A DNA stretch of 64,000 nucleotides from Sanguibacter gelidistatuariae (GTDB taxonomy: Bacteria; Actinomycetota; Actinomycetes; Actinomycetales; Cellulomonadaceae): positions 434,001 through 498,000 of the forward strand of contig NZ_FMYH01000003.1 of assembly GCF_900096585.1 (NCBI RefSeq). The letters run 5' to 3'. Below are positions 42,895-53,641 of the stretch, piece by piece. A program made the position numbers and the translations under genes. The notes below the pieces were generated by a model. That model was not told where the DNA came from. It did no database searches and saw nothing but the letters and a program-made list of their open reading frames with translations. Positions within the stretch are counted from its first letter, which is position 1. Every line of letters starts with the position of its first letter.

Positions 42895-43869
42895 ATCAGC
42901 GAGCCTCGCATCAACGATCGGATCCGCGTTCCCGAGGTCCGGCTTGTCGGCCCAGGTGGAGAGCAGGTCGGCGTCGTACGCATTGAGGTCGCCCTGAGCC
43001 TTGCCCAGGACGCTGACCTGGACCTCGTCGAGGTCGCCCCGGACGCACGACCGCCGGTCTGCAAGCTCATGGACTTCGGCAAGTTCAAGTACGAGTCGGA
43101 CATGAAGGCCCGTGACGCCCGCCGTAACCAGGCGAACACGGTCCTCAAGGAGATCCGTTTCCGCTTGAAGATCGACCCGCACGACTACGGGACCAAGAAG
43201 GGCCACGTCGAGCGCTTCCTGGCCGCAGGCGACAAGGTCAAGGTCATGATCATGTTCCGAGGCCGCGAGCAGTCGCGCCCGGAGATGGGCGTGCGCCTCC
43301 TGCAGCGTCTGGCCGACGACGTCGCGGAGCTGGGCTTCATCGAGAGCATGCCGAAGCAGGATGGTCGCAACATGATCATGGTGCTCGGCCCGACGAAGAA
43401 GAAGGCCGACGCCAAGAACGAGCAGCGACGCCGCGCGCAGGAGTCAGAACCCGCGCGTCCGGCCCGTGAGCCTCGTGAGTCGGACTCGACTGAGGCTGCG
43501 GAGTCCTTCGAGGAGCTCGCCGCGCAGTCCCTGGCCCAGGTCGAGGCCGCCGAGGCAGCCCAGGCAGCCGCACCGGCTGTCGAGGAAGTTCCGGTCGAGG
43601 TTCCTGCCGAGGAAGCTCCGGTCACGGCCGCCGCGCCGGTGGCAGCAGCCGAGCCGTCCGCGCCCACCGTCGTCGAGCCTGTGGCAGCCCCGGCTGCTCC
43701 AGCCAAGCCCGTCGTCAAGAAGCCGGCCGCGGCCCCCAAGCCGGTGACCCCGAAGCCTGTTGCAGCCAAGCCCGTTACGGCGAAGCCGGTTGCAATGCCC
43801 AAGCCCGCGGCGAAGCCTGCCACGGCGCCCAAGCCGAGTGTGAAGCCCGCTCCGAAGAAGAGCGAGTAA
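42895..43869 (+). CDS. infC: Translation initiation factor IF-3 with long C-terminal tail
   Basis: IF-3 keeps the ribosomal subunits apart and checks start codons. After the start comes [19 protein letters not shown], then [40 protein letters not shown] and [11 protein letters not shown], all IF-3 landmarks; the core ends near residue 175. A tail of about 145 residues rich in Ala, Pro, Glu and Lys follows, with repeated KPV/AKPV at the end. The start is most likely ATC, since the family begins at this point and the ribosome binding site fits. An in-frame ATG at 42841 would add 18 unrelated residues. Rare AUU/AUC starts let IF-3 limit its own synthesis. Confidence 0.92.
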   Translation: MSEPRINDRIRVPEVRLVGPGGEQVGVVRIEVALSLAQDADLDLVEVAPDARPPVCKLMDFGKFKYESDMKARDARRNQANTVLKEIRFRLKIDPHDYGTKKGHVERFLAAGDKVKVMIMFRGREQSRPEMGVRLLQRLADDVAELGFIESMPKQDGRNMIMVLGPTKKKADAKNEQRRRAQESEPARPAREPRESDSTEAAESFEELAAQSLAQVEAAEAAQAAAPAVEEVPVEVPAEEAPVTAAAPVAAAEPSAPTVVEPVAAPAAPAKPVVKKPAAAPKPVTPKPVAAKPVTAKPVAMPKPAAKPATAPKPSVKPAPKKSE

Positions 43870-43887
43870 GCACCACGACCATCTGGC

Positions 43888-43929
43888 TAGGTCCTAGACC
43901 TAACCGAGTCGGAACCCACCGGTTCTGAC
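43888..43929 (+). other. Two hairpins between infC and rpmI
   Basis: TAGGTC/GACCTA (43888-43902) has a 3-base loop; GTCGGAACC/GGTTCTGAC (43908-43929) is a 9-bp stem with one G-U pair and a 4-base loop. They may attenuate transcription, stabilise mRNA ends, or bind a ribosomal protein. Confidence 0.45.
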
Positions 43930-43988
43930 CCGACCGACGTCGTGTGTCGATCCTGACACCTGACCAGACCCGAGGAGAAACGGCAGCC

Positions 43989-44183
43989 ATGCCGAAGAAC
44001 AAGACGCACTCCGGCGCGAAGAAGCGGTTCCGCATCACCGGTAGTGGAAAGGTCATGCGCGAGCAGGCCAACAAGCGCCACCTGCTCGAGCACAAGTCGA
44101 GCCGTCGCAAGCGCCGCTTGTCTGCTGACTTGGTTGTCAGCCCCGCCGACGTCCGCAAGATCAAGAAGCTGCTCGGTAAGTGA
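43989..44183 (+). CDS. rpmI: 50S ribosomal protein L35
   Basis: Small basic protein of the large ribosomal subunit, 64 residues. [20 protein letters not shown] and [13 protein letters not shown] are the L35 signatures. The ATG has GAGGAG upstream; the open frame begins earlier but without family match. It lies between infC and rplT, the conserved order. Confidence 0.97.
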   Translation: MPKNKTHSGAKKRFRITGSGKVMREQANKRHLLEHKSSRRKRRLSADLVVSPADVRKIKKLLGK

Positions 44184-44191
44184 TCTGCTGA

Positions 44192-44211
44192 CGGCGAGCT
44201 ACGGCTCGCCG
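44192..44211 (+). other. Hairpin with UACG tetraloop between rpmI and rplT
   Basis: CGGCGAGC and GCTCGCCG form a perfect 8-bp stem closed by TACG, which is a very stable UNCG-type loop in RNA. It lies in the 68-base gap and may regulate rplT or protect mRNA ends. Confidence 0.6.
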
Positions 44212-44251
44212 ACGGATTCCCTTTCCAGCCCCGAACTGCAAGGAGCATCAC

Positions 44252-44638
44252 GTGGCACGCGTGAAGCGGGCGGTAAACGCCCAGAAGAAGCGTCGTACAA
44301 CACTCGAGCGCGCCAAGGGTTACCGCGGCCAGCGCTCGCGTCTCTACCGTAAGGCGAAGGAGCAGGTCACCCACTCCCTCGTCTACGCCTACCGTGACCG
44401 CAAGAAGCGCAAGGGTGACTTCCGTCGCCTGTGGATCCAGCGCATCAACGCTGCAGCCCGCGCTGAGGGCATGACGTACAACCGTTTCATCCAGGGCCTC
44501 AAGGCCGCTGAGATCCAGGTTGACCGTCGTATCCTCGCCGAGCTGGCCATCTCCGACGTCGCCGCGTTCAACGCGCTCGTCAAGCTCGCGAAGGCTGCAC
44601 TCCCCGCTGACGTCAACGCGCCCAAGGTCGCGGCCTGA
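44252..44638 (+). CDS. rplT: 50S ribosomal protein L20
   Basis: Primary 23S rRNA-binding protein, essential early in large-subunit assembly, 128 residues. The N-terminus [20 protein letters not shown] and [18 protein letters not shown] and the core [20 protein letters not shown] are typical. The GTG start follows CAAGGAGCATCAC. In other bacteria L20 represses its own operon through the leader or intergenic RNA. Confidence 0.97.
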   Translation: MARVKRAVNAQKKRRTTLERAKGYRGQRSRLYRKAKEQVTHSLVYAYRDRKKRKGDFRRLWIQRINAAARAEGMTYNRFIQGLKAAEIQVDRRILAELAISDVAAFNALVKLAKAALPADVNAPKVAA

Positions 44639-44652
44639 CCCTCTGCGTGGAG

Positions 44653-44673
44653 GGTGCGCCCCTAAGGCGCACC
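44653..44673 (+). terminator. Terminator-like hairpin after rplT
   Basis: GGTGCGCC and GGCGCACC form a perfect 8-bp stem with loop CCTAA, 15 bases after the rplT stop. No T tract follows, so partial read-through into the methyltransferase gene is possible. Confidence 0.6.
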
Positions 44674-44707
44674 ATGTCACCCGAGAGAATCACGGAACGC
44701 CCAGACA

Positions 44708-45533
44708 ATGACTGAACTGACGAATGTCCGCAGCGAGCGGGTCAAGGTCACTCGGTCGTTGGCTGGGCGTTCTGCGCGTTCCCGGGCAGGGAGGTTCCTC
44801 GTCGAAGGCCCCCAGGGGGTCCGCGAGGCCGTCCGCTTCGCCCCCGGCCAGGTCCGCGACATCTACTTCACCCGGGACTCCTACGAGCGGTACACCGAGA
44901 TCGTGGTCGAATCCGAGCTCGCCGGCATGGTCACCCATGTGGCCAGCGAGGAGGTGCTCAACCTGATGAGCCCCGACGCCCAGGGCGTCCTCGCTGTGCT
45001 CGACCTCCCCGCAGCCCAGGATCCTGCGCAGCACCTCGAGGTGCTGCTCGATGCCGGTCCCCGCCTCGTGGCGGTCCTGTCCAACGTGCGGGACCCCGGC
45101 AACGCCGGGGCCGTCATCCGCGCGGCTGACGCTGCCGGCGCCGACCTCGTCGTCCTGACGTCCGAGAGCGTCGACATCCACAGCCCCAAGGTGGTGCGCT
45201 CCACGGCGGGCTCGTTGTTCCACCTTCCGGTCGTGACGGGCCTGCCGCTCACCGAGATCGTCGCCGCCCTGTCCCGCCGCGGCCTGACGACCCTGGCCGC
45301 GGACGGCGTCGGCACCCACGACCTCGACGACCTGCTCGACACGGCCGGCTCGGCCACCGACGGCGTCCCCGACCTGTCCCAGCCGTCCGCCTGGATCTTC
45401 GGCAACGAGGCCTGGGGCCTGCGCGAGGAGGAGCGAGCGCTGGCCGACGCCGTCGTGCGTGTCCCCATCCGGGGCAAGGCCGAGTCGCTCAACCTCGCGA
45501 CCGCGGCGACCGTGTGCCTCTACGCGAGCTCAC

Positions 45534-45547
<14 letters not shown>
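44708..45547 (+). CDS. TrmH/SpoU-family RNA 2'-O-methyltransferase
   Basis: S-adenosylmethionine-dependent ribose methyltransferase acting on rRNA or tRNA, 279 residues. A substrate-binding N-terminal part (GRFLVEGPQGVREAV) leads to the knotted SPOUT domain with motif 1 NVRDPGNAGAVIRAADA, motif 2 WIFGNEAWGL and motif 3 VPIRGKAESLNLATAA. Thiostrepton-resistance and 23S G2251-type enzymes are relatives, and the target cannot be told. It follows rplT, as in many actinobacteria, and overlaps the permease gene by 14 bases. Confidence 0.9.
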
Positions 45548-48128
<2,581 letters not shown>

Positions 48129-48129
<1 letters not shown>

Positions 48130-50717
48130 TGCCGTACATCGCACTGTCCTGGCTCGGCGAGCACGTCGAGCTCCCGGCGGGTCTGACCGCCGAGCAGCTG
48201 GCCGCGGACCTCGTCCGCGTCGGCCTCGAGGAGGAGGGCGTGCACGGCGCGGCCGTCACCGGGCCCCTCGTCGTCGGGCAGGTTGTCTCTCTCGTCAAGG
48301 AGGAGCAGAAGAACGGCAAGGTCATCAACTGGTGCCAGGTCGACGTCGGGGCGCACAACACCCTCGACGAGGTCGGCCAGCCCACCGTCCCGCGCGGGAT
48401 CATCTGCGGGGCGCACAACTTCGTCCCTGGTGACCGTGTCGTCGCCGCTCTGCCCGGCGCGGTGCTGCCCGGCCCGTTCCCGATCGCCTCCCGCAAGACC
48501 TACGGGCACATCTCTGACGGGATGATCTGCTCGGCCCGCGAGCTGGGCCTGGGGGAGGACCACGACGGCATCATCGTGCTCGACCGCCTCGGCTACACCG
48601 CGGACAACGGCTACGACACGACTCCCGGGACCGACGCCATCGCCCTGCTCGGGCTCGGCGAGGAGGTCCTGGAGATCAACGTGACCCCGGACCGGGGCTA
48701 CTGCTTCTCCATGCGCGGCGTGGCACGAGAGTTCTCCCACTCGACCGGCGCGGTCTTCACCGACCCCGGCCTGGCGCAGGGGCCGCTGCCCTCACCGACG
48801 CCCGACGGTTTCGAGGTCGTCGTCGACGACGTCGCACCGATTCACGCCCAGGTCGGCTGCGACCGCTTCGTGACCCGCATCGTCCGGGGAGTCGACGCCG
48901 CGGCGCCGTCGCCCGCGTGGATGCAGCGCAGGTTGACCCAGGCCGGCATGCGACCGATCTCCCTCGCCGTCGACGTGACCAACTACGTCATGCTCGACCT
49001 GGGCCAGCCGCTGCACGCCTACGACCTGGCCACCCTCGTCGCCCCGATCGTCGTGCGCCGCGCCCAGCCCGGTGAGCGCCTCACCACGCTCGACGGAGCC
49101 GACCGCGCCCTGAATGGCGAGGACCTGCTCATCACCGACAGCGTCGGTGACGTCGGGGCTCGCGTGCTCGGCCTGGCCGGTGTCATGGGTGGGGCCGAGA
49201 CCGAGGTCTCCGGCTCCACGACCGACCTGCTCATCGAGGCCGCGCACTTCGACCAGGTGACGATCGCCCGTACCGCCCGCCGTCACAAGCTGCCCAGCGA
49301 GGCGGCCAAGCGCTTCGAGCGCGGCGTCGACCCGATGCTGCCCGCCGTTGCGGCCCAGCGCGTCGTCGACCTGCTCGTCGAGCACGGCGGTGGAACGGCC
49401 GACCCGGCCGTGAGCGACCTGTCCGACCTTCCCGAGCGCCAGGCGATCCCCTTCGTCCTCTCCGAGCCTGAGCGTCTGGTGGGGGTGGCCTACACCGCCG
49501 ACCAGGTTGTTGACGTGCTCCGCCAGATCGGCTGCGAGGTCTCCTTGATCGAAGGGTCGGGTCTGCAGGCGCGGGTCGCCGTCCTGGTGCCCACGTGGCG
49601 CCCGGACCTGACCGGCTCCGCCGAGCTCGTCGAGGAGGTCGCCCGCCTCGTCGGCTACGACACGATCCCCTCGATCCTGCCGGTCGCCCCGGCCGGGCGC
49701 GGCCTCACTGCGGGACAGCGGGGTCGCCGCTCGGTGGCTCGCGCGCTGGCCGAGGCGGGTTTTGTCGAGACCCTGAGCTACCCGTTCATCGGCTCCGGTC
49801 AGCTCGACGACCTGGGTATCGCCGCCGACGACGCACGACGCGTGGCCCTGCGGGTCCTCAATCCCATGTCCGCTGAGAAGAACCTCATGCGCACGAACCT
49901 GCTCGTGACGCTGCTCGATACCGCGCGCCGCAACGTCGCCCGCGGCACGAGCGACCTCGCGCTCTTCGAGATGGGCCTGGTCACCCGCCCGGTCCTCGGC
50001 GCACCGGTGGCGCCGCTGCTCCCCGGAGCGCGCCGCCCCAGTGACGACGAGCTCGCCCGGCTGCAGGCTGGCGTGCCCGCCCAGCCGCGCCGAGTGGCCG
50101 GCCTGCTGGCCGGTCAGCGCGACCTGCCGGGATGGTGGGGCGCGGGCCGCGCGGCGGACTGGACGGACGCGGTCGCGGCAGTCCGGCTGGTCGCCGACCG
50201 GCTCGGCGTGGACGTCGTGCTCTCGGGAGACTCCGACCACGCACCGTGGCACCCCGGTCGCTGCGCCAAGGTCACCCTGGCCGACGGCACGCTCGTGGGC
50301 CACGCCGGGGAGCTGCACCCGAAGGTGATCGAGCGGAGCGGGCTGCCGGCACGCGCCGTCGCCTTCGAGGTCGACCTGGACGTGCTGCTCGCGGCCGCCC
50401 CCACCGAGCCGCTGCAGGGCTCCCCGGTCTCGACGTTCCCGCTCGCCAAGGAAGACCTGGCCCTCGTCGTGGACGCCTCGGTCGCGGCCCAGGACGTCTT
50501 CGACGCGGTCCGCGCCGGGGCCGGCGACCTCCTCGAGGAGCTGCGGCTCTTCGACGTCTTCTCCGGCGAGCAGGTGGGGGAGGGGAAGAAGTCCCTGGCC
50601 TTCTCCCTGCGGCTGCGTGCGAGCGACCGCACGCTCACCGCGGAGGACACCGCGGCCGTCCGCGAGGCGGCCGTCGCCGAGGCTCATGCCCGATGCGGCG
50701 CGGAGCTGCGCGGCTGA
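48129..50717 (+). CDS. pheT: Phenylalanyl-tRNA synthetase beta subunit
   Basis: Beta subunit of PheRS, 862 residues, with editing of Tyr-tRNA(Phe). Domains in order: the EMAP-like tRNA-binding fold (about 40-150, GAHNFVPGDRVVAALPGAVL), the B3/B4 editing domain (RPISLAVDVTNYVMLDLGQP, LHAYD), B5 (about 400-475), the catalytic-like domain with SYPFIG and NPMSAEKNLMRTNLL, and a C-terminal ferredoxin-fold anticodon-binding domain (FPLAKEDLALVVD). The ATG shares one base with the pheS stop. Confidence 0.96.
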
Positions 50718-50755
50718 TGCGGCGGCGCTGATCGCTGCGCGGTGATGGCTGGCTG

Positions 50756-50787
50756 ACGGCCCGGTTCCCTCGAGGGAACCGGGCCGT
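50756..50787. terminator. Bidirectional terminator after pheT
   Basis: A perfect 14-bp stem with a TCGA loop; the whole 32 bases are self-complementary (core GGCCCGGTTCCC). It lies between pheT and a convergent small gene and can serve both. Confidence 0.88.
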
Positions 50788-50830
50788 TCGTGTCTCCGGC
50801 GCCACCCGAGGGCGGCGCCACGGGTGCTCG

Positions 50831-51091
50831 TCAGGGCTGGTCGTACTCGCAGTCGTAGCCGGGCGGCAACCAGCGCAGCGTCGTCGTCACGTCCGCCACG
50901 GTCGTACCGGCCGGGGCGTTGGCGTAGCAGTCGGCCCTGGACTGGTCCAGGCCGACCTTCGCGAACCAGGCGACCCCGACGACGGTGCTGAGGATGATGA
51001 CCACGGTCGTGGCCACCCGGACCCGGCGGGACGGCGCCGGACCGCGGTCCTCGTAGCCGCCGTCGGCCCAGGAGTTGTTGATCATGGACAT
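50831..51091 (-). CDS. Small membrane protein of unknown function
   Basis: A protein of about 86 residues that I do not recognise. It has a short polar N-terminus with SWADGGYEDRGPAPSRRVRV, one membrane segment (ATTVVIILSTVVGVAWFAKV) and an outer part with two cysteines (ADCYANAPAGTTVADV and GYDCEYDQP) that could form a disulfide. The start may be ATG 51091 or ATG 51085; TACCCT lies 7 bases before the latter, as in leaderless genes. The frame also runs to 51157. It ends near the pheT terminator. Confidence 0.6.
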   Translation of the reverse strand: MSMINNSWADGGYEDRGPAPSRRVRVATTVVIILSTVVGVAWFAKVGLDQSRADCYANAPAGTTVADVTTTLRWLPPGYDCEYDQP

Positions 51092-51179
51092 GAGGGTAGA
51101 CAACAGTTGCGCGATTTCTCTAGTGTTCCGTAGCCGTGCTGCGCTTTCGGTCCGCAAAAGGAGCTCCGGTGGCTTGTCT

Positions 51180-51850
51180 GATCCTGTGTGACGCTCTTAT
51201 CGTTCGTCAAGGTCGTGGGTGAGCCATTCTCGGTAGGTGGTGGCGAATGTGTCGTCTCGGCGCTTGGCCCCTTCGATCGTGTGGCGGCGGGCTAGAGGCC
51301 GAAGTGGGCGGCGACGTCTTGGAGGGTGAGGCGGCGGGCGAGGGCTCGTTTGAGGCAGCGGATCGTCTCGCGGGCGCTCTTGCCCTCGGCGCGTCGCTTG
51401 GTGACGTAGTCCTTGGTGCGTGGGTCGCAGGTCATGCGGACCAGGACGATCTGGTGCGGGGCGCAGTTGGCGCGACGGTCCCCGCCGCGGTTGAGGCGGT
51501 GGCGGGTGGTCTGACCGGAAGAAGCCGGTAGCGGGCTGGTGCCGCAGAGCGCGGCGAACGCGGCCTCGCTGGTGATCCGGTGAGGATTGTCGCCGGCGGT
51601 GATGAGCAGCTGAGCGCCGGTAACTACCCCGACTCCTCTCGAGGCCAGCAGCGCTGGGGCGACTGAGGTCACCAGGGCGCGCAACTCGTCGGTGGTCTCT
51701 TCGATCTCCTCGGTCAGGACCCGGTGGCGGCGGGCCAGGTGGCGCAGTCCGATCGTCGTTGCCTTCTCGGCGTTGTCGAGGGGGTCGCCGGGGTGGGTGT
51801 GGCGCAGCATGGCCAGCAGTGCGTTCTCGGGCATGCTGGTGAGCTTCAGG
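51180..51850 (-). mobile_element. IS110-family element, 5'-truncated remnant
   Basis: Only the 3' half of the transposase and some sequence beyond it remain. The left end, which in IS110-type elements carries the guide (bridge) RNA, and the N-terminal DEDD nuclease part are missing. The right limit near 51850 is the fusion point with the quinone oxidoreductase fragment; the left limit is approximate. The element cannot be active on its own. Confidence 0.75.
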
Positions 51851-51856
51851 CACGAC
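51292..51856 (-). pseudogene. IS110-family transposase, C-terminal fragment
   Basis: The remaining frame covers about 185 residues of the C-terminal transposase_20 domain: LTSMPENALLAMLRHTHPGD, LLASRGVGVVTGAQLLITAG, FAALCGTSPLPASSGQTTRH and RLNRGGDRRAN, then KSARETIRCLKRALARRL. The serine-bearing SPLPASSG region thought to take part in catalysis is kept, but the RuvC-like DEDD N-terminus is lost. There is no proper start codon of its own. Confidence 0.85.
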
Positions 51857-52144
51857 GACGAGCTCCGCATACGACCCAGGCGCTTCGGTCCACGCGACCC
51901 GGTCCCCGGCGGCGACGTCGTGCACGTCGTCACCGACCTCGATGACCGTCCCGGCGCCCTCCGAGCCCGGGACCTGCGGGAACGACGCCGAGTAGATGCC
52001 GGAGCGGCGATAGACATCGACGAAGTTCACGCCCGCAGCCGCAGCACGAACGAGCACGTCGAGTGGTCCTGGACGGGGGGCCGGCAGCTCGTCGATCTCG
52101 AGGACGTCTGGGCCGCCGGCGTGGGCGGCGATGATGGCTCGCAT
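51851..52144 (-). pseudogene. NADPH:quinone oxidoreductase, N-terminal fragment
   Basis: The first ~98 codons of a zinc-independent MDR-family quinone oxidoreductase, starting MRAIIAAHAGGPDVLEIDEL and reaching GDRVAWTEAPGSYAELVVV. After that the reading continues into the IS110 remnant in the wrong frame down to 51197, which makes an uninterrupted frame of 315 codons that could be mistaken for a full gene. The NADPH-binding domain is gone. A similar intact gene lies at 55772-56770. TPP-riboswitch DNA lies directly upstream on the other strand. Confidence 0.85.
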
Positions 52145-52245
52145 ACCCAGACAACCACTCGGACCTGCACGCGCGCGAGCGGGACGTGACTGAGGTCACC
52201 CTATGAGCCCTCGCCGCCGGTCTGTCGATGTGCCTACAGTGGCTC

Positions 52246-52360
52246 CGATACGCCGGGGAGCTCGGAGCAGATCGAGCTGAGAGGGTGGCTGGGCACAACA
52301 CGTGCCAGCGCCACCGACCCGCGAACCTGAACTGGGTAATGCCAGCGGAGGGATGCGTCG
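52246..52360 (+). ncRNA. TPP riboswitch (THI element)
   Basis: The conserved parts of the thiamine pyrophosphate aptamer are present in order: GCTGAGAGGGTGG (pyrimidine-sensing helix), an internal variable stem, GACCC, GAACCTGAACTGGGTAATG with the pyrophosphate-sensing part, and CCAGCGGAGGGATG. Outer helix P1 can form between ACGC (52250-52253) and GCGT (52355-52358). A putative -10 box TACAGT ends 6 bases upstream. The genes that follow fit thiamine or thiamine-precursor uptake, as expected for this riboswitch. Confidence 0.93.
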
Positions 52361-52511
52361 TAGTGCTTGTGCGCACTGCTCGACAGACCGCCGACGGCCC
52401 CCATGTGCGCGAGCCCTAGGCCCGTGTGCGCGGAGGGCTGTCGACCGACGTCGTACCGGGTGAACCGTGCCCGGTCTCGCGGGTCCTTGCCTCATGCCGC
52501 CGCGCTGCGCA

Positions 52512-52533
52512 TTCCCCCGGACCGTCGGAGGAA
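52512..52533 (+). promoter_or_regulatory. Ribosome binding site hairpin of the TPP riboswitch
   Basis: TTCCCCCG (52512-52519) can pair with CGGAGGAA (52526-52533), 7 of 8 positions, covering the Shine-Dalgarno sequence of the gene at 52537. Blocking translation is the usual mode of TPP riboswitches in actinobacteria, so this is a likely expression platform. Confidence 0.55.
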
Positions 52534-52536
52534 GTC

Positions 52537-52830
52537 ATGCTCGCTGAGATCCAAGTGTCACCACGCCCGGGCGGCAACGCTGAGAACCCCTATGCGCACA
52601 TCGAGGCCGCGATCGCGGTCATCGAAAATGCCGGGCTCGTCTACGAGGTCGGTGCCATGGGCACGACCATCGAGGGAACGCCCGAGCAGGTGTGGACGCT
52701 GCTGCGCGCCGTCCACGAGGCCACGCTCAAGGCGGGCGCCGCGGGGGTGACGAGTCACATCAAGGTCGGTCAGGGCGCGGACGACGACGGCCCGTCGATC
52801 ATCGACCTGGTCGGGAAGTTCCGGGCGTGA
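52537..52830 (+). CDS. Thiamine-binding protein (MTH1187/YkoF-like)
   Basis: A 97-residue ferredoxin-like protein of the MTH1187/YqgV family, members of which bind thiamine or its pyrimidine moiety in the cytoplasm. MLAEIQVSPRPGG, HIEAAIAVIENAGLVYEVGA, GTTIEGTPEQVWTLLRAVHE and TSHIKVGQG are family landmarks. It is the first gene behind the TPP riboswitch and overlaps the permease gene (GTGA). A role in carrying or sensing the imported compound is inferred. Confidence 0.85.
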   Translation: MLAEIQVSPRPGGNAENPYAHIEAAIAVIENAGLVYEVGAMGTTIEGTPEQVWTLLRAVHEATLKAGAAGVTSHIKVGQGADDDGPSIIDLVGKFRA

Positions 52831-53600
52831 GCAGTCCGAACGGTGCTGTGACGGTGCGCCGGGTCGTGTCGCCGCTGGCCCTGTGTGCCGCACTGATCGT
52901 CGCGTGGCAGGTCACGGTCCGGGTCAGCCATGTCCCGATCTTCATCGTGCCGGCACCCTCCGACGTCTGGCACGCCGCGGTCCGCACCGCGCCGCTCCTT
53001 GGCGAGCACATCGCCACGACGCTCACCGAGGCGGGCTTGGGCCTGGCGCTGGGCGTGACTGTCGGTGCGCTGCTTGCCGTCGTCATCGCTGCGATCCCGG
53101 CGGTGGGCGACGCCATCTACCCGCTCGTGACCTTCAGCCAGACGATCCCGATCATCGTGCTCGCCCCACTTTTGATCCTGTGGGCGGGCTTCGGCCTGAC
53201 CCCCAAGGTGATCCTCGTGGCACTCACGGTGTTCTTCCCGGTGCTCGTCTCGGCGGTCAGCGCGATGCGATCGGTCGAGGCGGACCTCACCGACATGGTC
53301 GCAGGGCTCGGTGGGGGACGCCGCCACCAGCTGTGGTTCGTGCGACTGCCCGCCGCGCTGCCCGGTGCACTGTCCGGACTGCGGCTCGCGGCGACGTACA
53401 CGATCGGCGCCGCCGTCGTCTCGGAGTACCTCGCGGGCCAGAGCGGGCTCGGCGTCTTCATCCAACGGTCACGCAAGGCCTACGCCGTCGACCAGATCTT
53501 CGTGGCGATCCTCGTGATCGCCGTGCTCACTGCGGTGCTGTTTGTCATCGTCGACACCCTGTGCAGGCTCGCCACCCCCTGGCAGCGCGATCAGCGCTGA
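52827..53600 (+). CDS. ABC transporter permease, thiamine precursor uptake (ThiX-like)
   Basis: Membrane subunit of 257 residues with about six hydrophobic segments, of the TauC/SsuC type. The contact loop with the ATPase is seen at SAVSAMRSVEADLTDMVAGL and GGGRRHQLWFVRLPAALPGA. Neighbours and the riboswitch indicate uptake of a thiamine precursor such as a hydroxymethylpyrimidine or its formylamino form, as in ThiXYZ systems. It starts on GTG overlapping the thiamine-binding gene. Confidence 0.87.
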   Translation: MSSPNGAVTVRRVVSPLALCAALIVAWQVTVRVSHVPIFIVPAPSDVWHAAVRTAPLLGEHIATTLTEAGLGLALGVTVGALLAVVIAAIPAVGDAIYPLVTFSQTIPIIVLAPLLILWAGFGLTPKVILVALTVFFPVLVSAVSAMRSVEADLTDMVAGLGGGRRHQLWFVRLPAALPGALSGLRLAATYTIGAAVVSEYLAGQSGLGVFIQRSRKAYAVDQIFVAILVIAVLTAVLFVIVDTLCRLATPWQRDQR

Positions 53601-53641
53601 TCGCACTCATTTCTCTCTACTCATTCTCGAAAGGCATTCTC

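Larger units (their letters stand above)
52145..52536 (+). other. Leader region of the thiamine uptake operon
   Basis: This 390-base gap holds a putative -10 box (TACAGT, 52235-52240), the TPP riboswitch (52246-52360) and an expression platform reaching to the ribosome binding site of the first gene. No further gene is seen. Confidence 0.75.

Noticed and set aside
51197-52144. A functional 315-residue quinone oxidoreductase gene
   Set aside because: Only the first ~98 residues match the family. The rest is the IS110 transposase read in a wrong frame.
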